From positions 186,001-250,000 of the forward strand of contig JAADJZ010000024.1 of the NCBI GenBank assembly GCA_011032825.1: a stretch of DNA of 64,000 nucleotides. The letters run 5' to 3'. Position 1 is the stretch's first letter; each line of letters starts with the position of its first letter. The stretch is from Massariosphaeria phaeospora (taxonomy: Eukaryota; Ascomycota; Dothideomycetes; Pleosporales). The position numbers and the translations under genes are program-made. The notes below the pieces were generated by a model. The model was not told the DNA's origin. It ran no database searches and was given only the letters and a program-made list of their open reading frames with translations. This document shows, one piece after another, positions 31,195 to 43,200 of the stretch.

Positions 31195-31290
31195 AGATCA
31201 ATGAGATTGAGAGACTGCGAGATCGATGACTACAAGATTGATGACTGCGAGATTGATGACTGCGAGATTGATGACTGCGAGATTAAGAGA
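31195..31290 (+). repeat. Minisatellite block 2
   Basis: Four to five copies of gactgcgagattgat with variants, same family as the block at 29765-30205. Together they flank the copia relic. Confidence 0.8.
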
Positions 31291-31468
31291 GGAAGAGAGA
31301 GAGAGATAGCGAAAATCTCGAAGTCCTCTGCCAAAAGTGCTTACTAAAAGAGGCTTCGTAGCGTATACTACGGATTCCATTTTTGCGCTGGGCAAGGCAG
31401 CCGAGCAGGCGGCCAAGAAGTGATTCCCATACACCCCGCCTCTAGCTGTAAAAACACCAACATACACT

Positions 31469-31558
31469 TGCTGCAGCTAAGCACCTTCATTCTGAGAACT
31501 CTGTGTAGAGGCTAATACTACCCTATACATTACCCGCTATCGTAGCTACAGTAGCTAT
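31469..31558 (+). repeat. Direct repeat copy 2 (about 90 bp)
   Basis: TGCTGCAGC..CCTTCATTCTGAGAACTCTGT..GTAGCTACAGTAGCTATT, matching 28741-28833 in the same orientation. It ends 70 bp before the stop of the ankyrin gene. Confidence 0.5.
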
Positions 31559-31626
31559 TCCCCGGACTTTCCGCTCCCAGCATCGCACCATGTATCCCGC
31601 ATTGCGAAAACCAAACCAGTCAGTCC

Positions 31627-34600
31627 CTACCACTCTTGTCCCCACATCTTATGCGAATAGTTGTATTCCCGCGCAAACAGCAATCGCTGCTGGTTGAAAC
31701 CTTCCAAGCCATAGAGCTGCTGTTGATAGTTGTGCAAGGCATGGGTCGGCATCCCCCGCCCATACGAAGCAGCGGTGTCGTACCACTGCGCCACCTCGTC
31801 CTTGGTACTCGCGCCCTCCTGGTTCTTCTCTTCGTCGTCGCCATCGTCGCCATTGTCACTTGCTGTCTCGTTCAGACGGCTACGGCGCTGGCTAGTCTTC
31901 CTCATGGCCAGCCGCTTCGCCACCTCGTTCGCGTCCAGCAAGCTGACCAGCTTCCTTTTGCCTGGATGCTCAGCCAATAACTGCTCGCAGATGCGCCAGA
32001 CGGGCTCTCGATCCTGGCGCAGCTTCCGTTCCACATATCCGTCAACGAACGCCTGGGGTGGCTGCGTAGTGATCGATTTCGCATTGTTGCCGGGGATGGA
32101 ATTCGTATTATGGCGGGGTACCGATAGTGTGGCGCTGGCGCATACGTTGATGTGCAGGTCTTGAGCGACTTCGTAGGGCGTCTGCCCGACTGCGTTCTCG
32201 CAGTAGAGCAGGTCGGGACGGTATTCGAGGATGAGGTTCAGCGAAGTCAGCTTTCGTGAGGTAACGATGCTGTGCAGAGGCGTTTGGCCGGAGCCGTCCA
32301 GTTGTTCGAGATGCTCATTGTTGATAACCGAGCCGAAATCAAGCAGGGATCGCAGTACGTCTGGGGCTCCATCAGTAGACTGGTACTGGCGCAGCCAGCG
32401 TGCTATGGGCGTCAGCGAGCCTGGCTGGCATGTGTTGCACTGGCCAAGCAGCGAGGCCTTCAACCGGGGGTCGATAAGATAGAGGAAATCCGTGAGCTGT
32501 TCGTTATCGTTACAGTATGTGCCGTTGTAGGAGCACAGGAGAAGGTGCAAGATGTTAGAGCCATCAGCAGCGCGCACAGTCTGGTCTGCTCCTGCGGTAA
32601 GAAGAAGTTTGGCCGCGTCGAGTCGGCGAAGAGAAAATGCAAGAGCGAGGGGTGTAAGGCCCGCTGAAGTCTTGAACTCAAGTGACTGGGGTATGGCCTT
32701 GAGAAGATATTCGATAATCTTGTTCGACTCCGTCGTAGGTTCGGCCATAATCGCAGAATGGAGAGCAAGCTCATCTATCGATGTCAGCAAATGGGGTCTT
32801 GGGAAGAGGAACATCAAACTTACGCCTAGCGCCGAGCCACTTCCGAAGGACTTTCTCAAAACCACCGGCAGCAGTGTTGAGATGTTTGATCAGCTTGTTG
32901 TGTTTGTATGCTTCGGCAAAGTCCAAGTAATGCCGCGTAGGTGCATCACTTAGGAACCATTCTACACTCGCAAGACTGCCTCCAAATGCGGCGTGCAGCA
33001 GAGGCGGAGTGACGTCTGTGACACTCCCAACATAAGTTCCGCGGGCGGCCGCCACCCAGTCAGTGCGCTTCCTACCGTGGACCTGTCCATAGTCAGCATT
33101 AGAATGAACATAAGCAAAGGTACACATTACGCTCAAGCCTTGATAGTACTTGGGCTTCTCCTGAATTTTGACACCGCTTTCCTTTACAAGCGATTCTAGA
33201 TCCATACCCGCGCCTGCGTGCTTGATCTGTTGAAACGGAGTCAGCAATATCCCTCAAACAAGACCGCCTGGATTCTTACCATGTCCGCGAGTATATCGAG
33301 GCGACCGTGTTTCACAGCAAGCTGAAAGTCAGATTCGGAGAACGACGGTATGCCAGACGAGCCGTCCACTTGGTTTGCAAGGCGATCAGTCCATTCGACA
33401 TCTAAGTCCAGAAGGAATGAGAATAGCTTCTTGTCGTTGGTGATGGTCGCCCATGCTGTCAGATCTACCAGACCTCTATTCTGGATTGCGCGATCGTCCA
33501 CCCCCGAGGTGAAGTTTACATCCTCCGTGACGTACTCTGCATAGCTCCAAGCAGAGTACGCCCACGACATGAAATTTAGTGGCGTTACTTTGCTTTTCAC
33601 TTTCGTGGAGACTTCGCCGACGTCAAAAGTGAACTTGGCATCAATGGTTTCTTTGCGGATGGGAATGTCGCTTGAATCGCTTTCGTCGTCGCTGTACCCG
33701 TCGTCCTTGTTGCCCATATAATATCGAGTCTTCGGCTGCTCCTCATCAGGATGGTATTGGACGTGAGAGATTTCGACCAGGGCTCGAGCCAAATCGAAAT
33801 GGCCACGCAGAACTGCGATACTGAACGGCGATTGATGAGACTCATCTTGTATGGCAACTTGTAACGGAGTTCTGTCTTTCAGCGGGCCCCAGGGTGCTAG
33901 AGTCAAGGATTGAATGGTTTGAAGATCACCATCCCATGCTGCTTGGAACCTACAGTAGTATTAGTATATTGACCTACTTGTTCGGAAGTCTAGACTTACA
34001 AATCGAGATACGCTTCGCGAGTCTCATCTGTCAAATCGAGGACAGAGAAGTCGAACAAGATGCTCAACGACTTGAAGGTATTTGGGGACCTCAAATAAAA
34101 CGCGTAGTTATCATCGTGGTCTGGTTTTTCAACATCAGGGTAGAGCTCCTTGAAAGTCTTTGCCCCCTTGTTGACGAGCTCGAGCTCGACTTCTTCGAAC
34201 TGTGCCGCCAGAGTGCTGATGGCTTCTTTCTTCTCCTCGACGCCTTTCCGCTCGTGATGTTCTTGCAGTCGTTTCTCATAATCTTGCTTATTCCTTTCAT
34301 CCACCGCACGCGCATCCCGAATTTGACGCCGCGCGACGAAGTACTTATAAGAACCGGGGGCAATGCCTTCAAGATAGGCGTCATCATCCTTTTTCGCAAT
34401 GATTCGAGGTGCGGTGGGCGCCTCGTCCTCGTACTCACGCAGTGTTTTCACGTTCTCGCGAACAAGATCAAGCAAAGAGCGCGTCGTGGATCGGTTATGC
34501 CAGTAATCATTAACCACGCCACTCTGAGTGGACTTATCCAGAGTGTCCGGGGAAGCCCCCTGAGCAAGAAGGCGAAGTGCGATCTTTGGCATCTCGGCCT

Positions 34601-37305
34601 GAACTGCGAGTACAATTGGCTGCTCTACTCCCATGAGATATCTGTTGTGGTTCTGCTTGTAGTCCCCGGTGATCTCCGCGCGATTTGCCATTGCTTTGGT
34701 CCAGTCGTTGAACTGGATAGTGTGCTCTGCTCCTGCATCCAAGAGTTTCGTAGCCGCAAGTGCATTACCTTCCGTAATGGCACTCATCAATGGACTCTCT
34801 ACAGGCGAGTAGCGAGTGGCCACAAAGTGATTGACTGCCCTCTTGGCAGCGGGTTCGTCTATCTCGAACAGGGTTTCAAGAAGTTCCGGTCGATGTATCG
34901 CGATGGAATGCAGTGCTGTGATCTGACCCATGTCCGCTTGGGCAGAAGAAGCGCCAAGGTCGAGCAAAACCCGAATCATGGCTTTGGATTGTTCTAGGGG
35001 CAGTCGAAGGGCGAGAACCATCGTCAAAATTGCCCCACGAGGAGACTTGTCGTGGTCATTCAAGAGCTTGATTGGTAGAAGAACATCAGCGCCGAATGTT
35101 TGAACAAGTTTTTTAACAACATCAACATGTCCAGCCAGTATTGCGAGATGGAGTGGGGAGCATTGAGAGTCCCACGCTAGAACGTTGATGTCGTAGACAT
35201 CAGGTTCATCCTCCTCGTCTGGAACTGAATCTTCGCCTATCTTCTTTGCTTGTTCCTTCACCTTTACATATGATCCAGTCGTTGTGGAATAGTTTTCGTC
35301 CTCGGACCCGTCCATGTCGACCATTTCCACGTCTTCTTCATCGGCAGTGCCCGACTGTTCCTTCCTATCAGTATCTCCAGGTTGACCTTCTTCCACGGCA
35401 GGATCAGTTTGCCTTCGACGCTCTTTCTTTTTCGCCTCCTCCTTTTTCGCTTCTTCCTCTTCGTTCTCTTCGCTCTTTTCCAACAACATCTTCAGTATCT
35501 CCACATTTCCGCGGATAGCGGCCATATGCAAAGCCGTCCTTCCATCTGCAACCCGAGCAACTAGACGGGCGCTGTGGTTGATGAGTGCTCGAACAACTGA
35601 GGCCGATGAGCACGTAACGGCAAGGTGCAACGGAGTCCGTCCAGTGTAATCACGACAATTTGGATCAGAGCCTTCTTGACTGAGCCAGTCTTCAACGTGT
35701 TCCACGTCTTGGTCGACAATCGCCTGACATAGGCGAGCTGTGTTGCCAACATAGCTCATCTCGGTCCAGTCGGTGTCAGTGATCGGATGGAAGGATCCTA
35801 TACTTTGACGCCCGGGATTGTCCCGAACGAATGTAATGCCCCCAGACACATATATCTTGGCCTCCTGCTCGGCGATCTCTTCTTCCTCTGGCGTGATGGG
35901 CTTTGGACAAAATCCACAGCAGTCATGAATGACATCCTCTGCATAGCCGAAGAATGCTGGATGTCGATGCAAGTTGACTTCACGATCGTCGCGCTTGTTC
36001 CATTCGGCGTTGAGCAATAGGTCTTTTGTGTACATGAGCTTCTCGATCTTCTTTGCATGATGCTTTGGACCGTAGGGAATGGTGAAGGTATGGTAGTCGC
36101 TGACGTCATCCTGCTCGACCCACTCAGCTACTTCGTCTTCATGCCCATCTTTGATGTTGCCATGAAGGGAGAAATTGCGATGTCGGTTGATCGCAGGCCG
36201 ATTCCTCTCACGCCTTCTTTCGTCCATGTAGGCTTCACGCTCGGTCTTTGACGGTAGACGTTCCAGAACGAGTAGTCTGGCTAGACCAACGGTCCTTGCA
36301 AAGTTTCTCTCGAAAATGGTGGGATCAATTCTTGAACGCTCCAACTGGGGCCAATACACTTCAAAACCCCTGTGCGAGTATTTCGACAGACGATTTTCAT
36401 ACGACGGAGAGCGTCGTGTAAGATCGATGGTATTGGTTTGAGTCATATAAGCACCCAATGCTCGAGGACTTGCCCATACCTGCTTACCATCATAAGCGGC
36501 ACAGGAACAGTCAACATCGAAACCTGTCAAAATCTCGGAGACAGATTTGTAGATGCGGAGCACGATCTGGATATGGCGTGTTGGGTATTGACTGACGATG
36601 GTGATGGCGTTTTTGGTGCGGATTGTCGTAGTCTCAGTTAGGATGCTGTCCTTGATGCGTTGCTCAATCTCGATGATCTTCTTCACTGCCTCTTCTTCGT
36701 TGACACCGTAGAGAAAAAGATCGACATCGGACGCTGGCGCCACAATCTCGTGGCTTAATGAGAGGTGCTACGTCAGTGTTGATTCAATAATAACGTCTGA
36801 AGGGAACTCACTAGTATTGACGGAGCGCTTTCTTAGACTTGCCATATTTGGGCGGCACAGGAAGAAGGCTGGTCACCACAGACGAACCCGCAGCAACCAC
36901 ATTAGTCCAGTCCAGATCCACTAGCGAGGATTCACAAAAGACGGCAAAGTTGTGCTGGAAATCTTTGATGCTGGGAACAATGGCGGGCGAGCCGTCAGCG
37001 TGTCTGTGGCTGGAATCGAGCGGCATGATGTAACGTTCCTTGTCTTCATCACTCTCTGTATCGAGGTTCCGGGCGCGAGTCTTGACATGCTGTTCATTGC
37101 CATCAAACACAGGCACGACATTGAGATGTTCGTCCGCGAGGATTGGGTGTTCGGGCTCCTGGGCAAAGATCTCTCGGAGTTTTGCATCGTATTGCTTGTA
37201 TGGCCCGATCAGCTCTCGAATAGGCCGATCCTGGTTGGAATGGACGAAAGAGATGAACTGGGCATGCGTGGCAGGCACGTCTGGCAGAGACGACTGATTC
37301 GCCAT
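31627..37305 (-). CDS. Giant ankyrin-repeat protein with nucleotidyltransferase-like N-terminal region
   Basis: Six exons: 37305..36812, 36753..34000, 33949..33280, 33226..33131, 33082..32824 and 32774..31627, 1806 residues; all introns are GT-AG and frames join exactly. Residues about 165-265 contain EIVAPASDVDLFLYG, then TIRTKNAITIVSQYPTRHIQ and LTGFDVDCSCAAYDGKQVWA. The spaced D-x-D after a Ser resembles nucleotidyltransferase-fold active sites; I infer this, it is not proven. Ankyrin repeats are clear at about 498-593 (DYTGRTPLHLAVTCSSASVV, DGRTALHMAAIRGNVEILKM) and recur later (CSPLHLAILAGHVDVVKKLV, SPFSIAVLRGHFDLARALVE, AGLTPLALAFSLRRLDAAKL, GSGQTPLHSIV). A Glu/Lys-rich spacer follows the first group. 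The N-terminal 160 residues are unique. Ankyrins bind partner proteins; a role is unknown. It lies beside the inverted-repeat unit with the NLR, its start only about 320 bp outside that unit. Confidence 0.8.
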
Positions 37306-37621
37306 AGTGCTAGCGTTGGTTGGAATTGAATGAAGTCTGAGTCGTGGTATGCTGTTCGATGAAGCAGCTGGGCTACTAGAAAGGCGGAATGGACTTACTT
37401 TATACCACTACATGGTCGAGGTGGGCGGGTCGCGGTTGCCCAGTTGAGAGAGGTAAAACTATGATCATGTGAGAACGTGGCCTAGCGCGATTCCTGCCTA
37501 TTTAGCTAGTTAGGCAGCGGCCACCCACGACGCGGGACGCATAGTTGCAGCCTTCGACGGCATGCCGCCTAAATAGCCTAGGCGGCTACCGTTAATGTAC
37601 CTAGTAAACCGGTTCATGCTG
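37306..37621. promoter_or_regulatory. Promoter of the ankyrin gene; two hairpins beside the repeat boundary
   Basis: 316 bp between the ankyrin ATG (minus) and the left inverted repeat. Two stem-loops lie in the distal half: CTGCCTA/TAGGCAG (37494-37517) and GCCGCCTA/TAGGCGGC (37564-37586). A similar CGCCTAA..GCCTAAGG motif occurs at 40141-40157, between the transposase relic and the NLR. Confidence 0.4.
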
Positions 37622-37623
37622 TA

Positions 37624-37889
37624 ACCTCCCTCCCTACGGGTAGAACATCCCACCGCGTAGAACCATGAAAACTCTTAAGCAACACCACTCTTCAACCCAC
37701 CGTCCTATAAAGCTCAAACAAGCACAGTGATATACCTCAGTAAAAGTACAATCTGTTTCTAAGATTGAACAGCAAAATTACAGCGGTTTTGCGCATACTT
37801 ACTGACATACTCTCGCCACTGCCGGAAGCCGCGACAACGATGCACCCCTGTTCACTTGTCAGAGCCCACGATGATCGCCACTTCGGAGG
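37624..37889 (+). repeat. Left inverted repeat of the 6.6-kb NLR unit
   Basis: Starts directly after TA (37622-37623) with ACCTCCCTCCCT, then TAGAACATCCCACCGCG, AGAACCA, and further inside ACGATGCACCCCTG and TCGCC.CTTCGGAG. The same blocks occur in the same order and at the same distances, within 1-2 bp, in reverse complement at 44001-44265. Homology stops abruptly at both outer ends. Identity is high in the outer 50 and inner 60 bp and weak between. This behaves like a terminal inverted repeat with a TA target-site duplication, as Tc1/mariner/pogo elements have. Confidence 0.75.
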
Positions 37890-38240
37890 CTCCAGAGTAC
37901 GACTCACTGTGTCAAAGTGTGGCTTGCAAAGTGCGAAGACCTGCAGCGACCGAGAACATCTGCTCCGGATTTATCCACGGAGACGTGCAGGCCTCTCCAC
38001 TTGAGCAAGGATTCTCCGCACGCTGAGAAAGCGCGTACTTTACTGGTACACTAAGCGGCCTGCATTGTACACCTGAGCTATGCCTAAGATGTCCTAGCTG
38101 TGGCGCCTGGTTCTTGAAGCTTCTATGCACGCGCGCTGCGCCTTCTTGCTATTCTTAGAAGTCAAGAATGGGCAAGGCGAAGGTGACGCCCTCGTCGGCT
38201 TCTTGCTCAAGCCCACCCTCCTCCCTCCACATACGCCGAC

Positions 38241-39867
38241 ATGGACCTAGCCAGCCGAGCGCTAGTGCAGAACTTGCCTGCAGGCGTGCCTGATACGTAT
38301 GCTGCTCGATCAGAACACAGCAATGTCCCTATCTCTACACTCATCCATCGCCGCAACGGACGACGCTCGCGCGAGGAGCAGGCTCAGCGCCAGCAGTACC
38401 TCAGTCGAGAGGAGGAGAAAGCTCTGATACAATTCTTGCTGCTAATGTCTAACCTTGGTCCTTGGCCACCTAGTGCGAATCAAGTTCATACGCTTCCTAG
38501 CTTGTAGTATAGCTCGTCAGCAGTCTACGAAGACGCAACCGACCAAGCCCCTAGGCAAGAATTGGCTGAAAGCCTTCGCGGAGCGTCACTCAGAGCTACA
38601 AGCGAGAAAAGTCAAGTCGATAGATTAGAAACGTCACGAGAACAATGTGTATAGCAAGATAGTCGAGTGGTTCGACGTAATCGGACAAGTGCTGCAGGAC
38701 CTAGCTGTCTTGCCAGAGAACGTGTACAACATGGACGAGACCGGCGTCATGCTAAGCATGCTTGGCTCAGTCAAGGTCCTAGAAAGTAAAGATGACCGGC
38801 GGAACTATAGAAGTGGGGGCGTAAAGCGGACGATGGTTACCGCGGTCGAATGCGTGAGTGCAGATGGTAGGGCGCTGCTGCCACTTATTATATAGCCCAC
38901 TTCGACTCATCGCAGCAACTGGACTACCTACAAGACTCCAAGATGGCATTATGCGCACTCTAAGAACGGCTACAATATCTCTAAGATTAGCTTAGAGTAG
39001 CTTACGCGTGTATTTGATTTTTAAACTAAAGCACAAGCTAACGGAAAGCTACGTGTGCTTATCTGCGATAGCTTTAAAAGTTATAAAACACTCAAAATCC
39101 TAGAGTTTTGTCTTACTAACAACATTATCCTGTGTCGTCTGCTCTCTTACACATTCTACAAGTTACAGCCTTGCAACGTCAGACCTTTCGCACTCTTAAA
39201 GACAGCATACTGTGATTAGGTCGAACGACTTAACTAGAGAGGCATAGATATAGTCGGCAAAGAGCACTTCACTTACCTGTACAGTCCTGCCAAGGACAGC
39301 GCGTTGACTAAAAGAAATATTAGAGCCGAGTAGGCTGCGACCGGCCTGTATCCTTTCAATCCGGACAGAGTACTAAAAGATATCCCGAAACCTCTAGCTA
39401 AAGTTGTTAATCTAGGAATTGCTATTGCGAACACAGGTACGCATAATGCAATACCTCAAAAACCTGACACGCTAGTGACACCGGTAACAGCGGAAGCGCT
39501 TACATCGTTGTATGATATAATCAAGCAAGATACCAACGTGCCTAACGAGACAAGGAGTTGTATACAGAAACTCGCTAATGCTGTTCAGATTTCGTTCGCC
39601 GAGCGAGCCCTCTTAAAGGACCGCAACCGATTTCTTTTCAAAATCAACAACGAAGCTAAGGCTCGTAGGTCGACCAGGTCCATCGTGCTAGGAAAGGCGA
39701 AGGTCATGAGTTTTGAGGAGGCGAAGGTGAGGCGGGCGGCAAAGGACAAGGCTGTAGCACAGAAGGGACAGCGTGGTCGCAAGCGCAAGGAACCGGCGTC
39801 AGAAGCTCCACCGCTATCGAGTAAAGTAGTGCGAACTGGCGAAGTGATAGCATCAGACAAAGTCTAG
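38241..39867 (+). pseudogene. Pogo/Fot1-type DDE transposase, decayed by RIP-like mutation
   Basis: Residue blocks of a pogo-superfamily (CENP-B-like) transposase can be read: MDLASRALVQNLPAGVP.., LSREEEKALIQFLLLMSNLG, a frameshift near 38465-38478, GKNWLKAFAERHSELQARKV, ENVYNMDETGVMLSMLGSVK (first catalytic Asp in MDE), RVLICDSFKSYKTLKILEFC (second Asp), TGLYPFNPDRVLKDIPKP, and a basic C-terminus. Seven in-frame stops (first at 38626-38628) sit where the family has Trp or Gln, so each fits TGG-to-TAG or CAG/CAA-to-TAG/TAA. Several residue changes nearby also fit C-to-T/G-to-A. This is the signature of repeat-induced point mutation, a defence of ascomycetes against repeated DNA. The last 131 codons (39475-39867) remain open. 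Not functional. Confidence 0.85.
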
Positions 39868-40264
39868 CGACCTCATAGAGAATCCCGGTTGCGAGGATGT
39901 ACTAGAACTTCACATGTTCAGACATAAGTCTACATAGCTCAGATCTGCTTTGTTGAATAAGTATGCCAGAAATCTTCTCGACATGCAAGACATGTCTTTG
40001 GAACTTTGCGATTGAACGAAGTACTCTGCAGCTCTTGATATTTCTAAGATAAGTTTACTATTTGTATAGATTTTCGTTAAGTCGCAACGATTATGCTTAA
40101 GTGTGTCCCTGGACCCGTCCCCGAAGCATAGTCTTTAAAGCGCCTAACCGCCTAAGGGATGTTGAAGCGATGAATGAAGCAAGATTGCTAAAAAATGCTT
40201 GAAATAGGAATGTTTTGAAAAAAAGAGGTTGAATTTAATCTTGATGCGAAGCTATATAGCATAA
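39868..40264. other. Spacer between transposase relic and NLR gene
   Basis: AT-rich, about 400 bp. No clear right-hand terminal repeat of a separate Fot1-type element could be matched to the sequence left of 38241. Contains the CGCCTAA..GCCTAAGG motif at 40141-40157 and the 3' flank of the NLR. Confidence 0.4.
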
Positions 40265-43200
40265 CTAGCCTGCCGGTTCCTGCCGATTAGGGTGAGTCTC
40301 TGCAAGCGTACTATCTCGCACCTTAACTACATGCTCTAGCAGCCTCACAGCGTCCTCAATCTGTCCATTCGCCTGGTAGAAAACACTAAGCTGATGCTGC
40401 GACGCTAGCCGATCAGGATGAGTCTCTGCGAGTGTATTGTCTTGCACCTTGACCACATGCTCTAGCAGCCTCACAGCGTCCTTGATCTGTCCATTCGCCC
40501 AGTAGGAAACACCAAGCTGATGCTGCGACGCTAGCCGATCAGGATGAGTCTCTGCGAGCGTATTGTCTCGCACCTTGACCACATGCTCTAGCAGCCTCAC
40601 AGCGTCCTCGATCTGTCCATTCGCCCAGTAGGAAACACCAAGCTGATGCTGCGACGCTAGCCGAGAAGGATGAGTCTCTGCGAGTGTATTGTCTTGCACC
40701 TTGACCACATGCTCTAGCAGCCTCACAGCGTCCTCGATCTGTCCATTCGCCCAGTAGGAAACACCAAGCTGATGCTGCGACGCTAGCCGAGAAGGGTGAG
40801 TCTCTGCGAGTGTATTGTCTCGCACCTTGACCACATGCTCTAGCAGCCTCACAGCGTCCTCGATCTGTCCATTCGCCTTGTAGAAAACACTAAGCTGATG
40901 CTGCGACGCTAGCCGATCAGGATGAGTCTCTGCGAGTGTATTGTCTCGCACCTTGACCACATGCTCTAGCAGCCTCACAGCGTCCTCGATCTGTCTATTC
41001 GCCCAGTAGCAAACACTAAGCGCATGCTGCGACGCTAGCCGATCAGGGTGAGTCTCTGCGAGTGTATTGTCTTGCACCTTGACCACATGCTCTAGCAGCC
41101 TCATAGCGTCCTCGATCTGTCTATTCGCCTGGTAGGAAACACCAAGCGCATGCTGCGACGCTAGCCGAGAAGGATGAGTCTCTGCGAGTGTATTGTCTCG
41201 CACCTTGACTACATGCTCTAGCAGCCTCATAGCGTCCTCGATCTGTCCATTCGCCTGGTAGCAAACACCAAGATGATGCTGCGCTACCAGTCGATCTGGA
41301 TCATCTTCATCCAGCACTTCTCTGCACCGCCAGCACTTCTCTAGCCATCTCACTGCTTCTGGGACTCTACCGTCAAAATTTAGGCATCGTCCCATCCAAA
41401 AACTCAGCTTGGCTCTGCTTTCAACATTAACAGATGTTTTTGTGTTAAGTAGTCGCAGTGCGTGCGGCATATATGCTCTCCATACGGCCTGATTGCCAAA
41501 ATCGTCGATCGGGAAGACCTCGGCAACATGCGCCATAGCTTGTTGGGTCACACCTGCAGCACTGCTATACTTGTCTACCCAGACTCTGGTAGCTAGGTGC
41601 ACAAGTCGATGCAAGTCGTACCATTCTTCTCCTCTATCGACTTTACTAGTGTTGTCATCTTCCCGCCTCGACACAAAAGAGTACCCGCAGAGCGTGCCAA
41701 TAGCTTCTTCTATCCGCTCTTTCGACTGCACCTTCGGAAGCAGCGACTGCGGTATTGCCTTCCACTCGATGCACGACATGAATGCTAGCAGATCTGATGC
41801 CACCACGTCGCGCTCTCGAAGCTGACTGAACGACACTACCCACGTCGAAGCCACTGCGTTCGCCGAGCCCTTGTAGCGTGTTTGGTCGCGGAATTCTTTG
41901 CTCATCAGACTAACGGTGTCTTGCTCTGTGTGTCTCAGCAGCCGCAGATACTTTGTGATAGTTGTTCTGTTCATGTTCAGGTACGCGGCAGCCTGGGCGA
42001 TAGCCAAAGGGAGGCACGCCAACTCGTCTAATAGCTCTTCTACCTTTCTGCTGTCCTCGGCGAGGTCTTTTTTTACCAAAGACTTCTCCAAGAAGTTCTT
42101 GGCATCTGGTTTGCTCATGGACCCTAGTTCTAGAACGTCGCCTCGTGTCAACGACACGGCTAGCTCTTGCACCCTTGTGGTGAACACGGTCATGCCCTTC
42201 TCGCTCTTCGGTAGGTAGTCGATGATTCCTGCAGCATGCTCGGTGCCATACAAGATATCGTGATCATCTGCATTATCGAGCACAAGTAGCCACGGTCCTG
42301 CCTGATTCGCACTTAGATGCTCTTTCACCAGCTCTTTTGCGTCATCTTCGCCTGTCTCCGCCTGACTAATGTGCAAAGCAGCTGCAACGGCTACACAGGC
42401 TTGCTTATAGCTCTCCATGCTGAGTGCAGGCATCCAGAAGATCGAGACGGCTGACATGGTCTCTCTAACTGTATATGCAAACCGCAAGGCTAGCTGTGTC
42501 TTTCCAGCCCCACCTAGTCCCACAATCGACATCTCTTGGCAGCCTGTACCCTCCAGCAGCGTCTGATTGAGTATCCCGAGCTCTTCTCTCCTTCCGACGA
42601 AGTATTGGTTCTTGGGGAACGGTATGTAGTAGGAGGGTTTGTGGGCGGCTACAGGGCAGCGCAAATGGATCAGACACACATAAAGCGAGCTATATGGCTG
42701 CCTTTGTACGTACCAGGTGTATAGGTGGTAAGACACCCTCCAAGACTCCCCACTGACGCCTGTGGCTGGGATGATTCCTGCGAGTCTTCCGCGATCGCTT
42801 TTCGTAGCCTTTTGAAAGCATTGATCTCACCTTCGCCATAGTTGAGGAACGTGAAGACGCCAAAGATACCCAGCAACGAGTACGCCCTGTCTTCTTCACG
42901 TGTAGTCTGACGCTCGTTCGACCAAGACAGGCGCTCCTCCACGCTGAATGCGTCCAACGGGGCTCCTGCAAGGGCAGGGCAGGGGATGTTTGTGATCTCG
43001 TGGATGAGTTGTTTCAGGTTGTATCGGTCGCCTAGATACGTCCTGTCTCGAGAATAGAAGCTTACAAGGCGTGGGGCAAGCAGTTCTTGGAGCGTCCAAC
43101 CTCGAGTAAACCACCGGCTTCGCCGAAACCCCCCTTCCCAAGCGGGCATGCCGGGTACACGATCAGTCGCTGGCTCGGCGCTGAGCACATCTGTCAGAAG

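Noticed and set aside
33894..34997. 367-codon plus-strand ORF
   Set aside because: It lies exactly opposite an ankyrin-gene exon with clear protein signatures; its own product has no domain pattern.
40283..41290. Regular 126-bp direct repeats as a CRISPR-like or satellite array
   Set aside because: The units are in-frame codons of the NLR C-terminus with a clear TPR-like protein pattern; there are no unique spacers.
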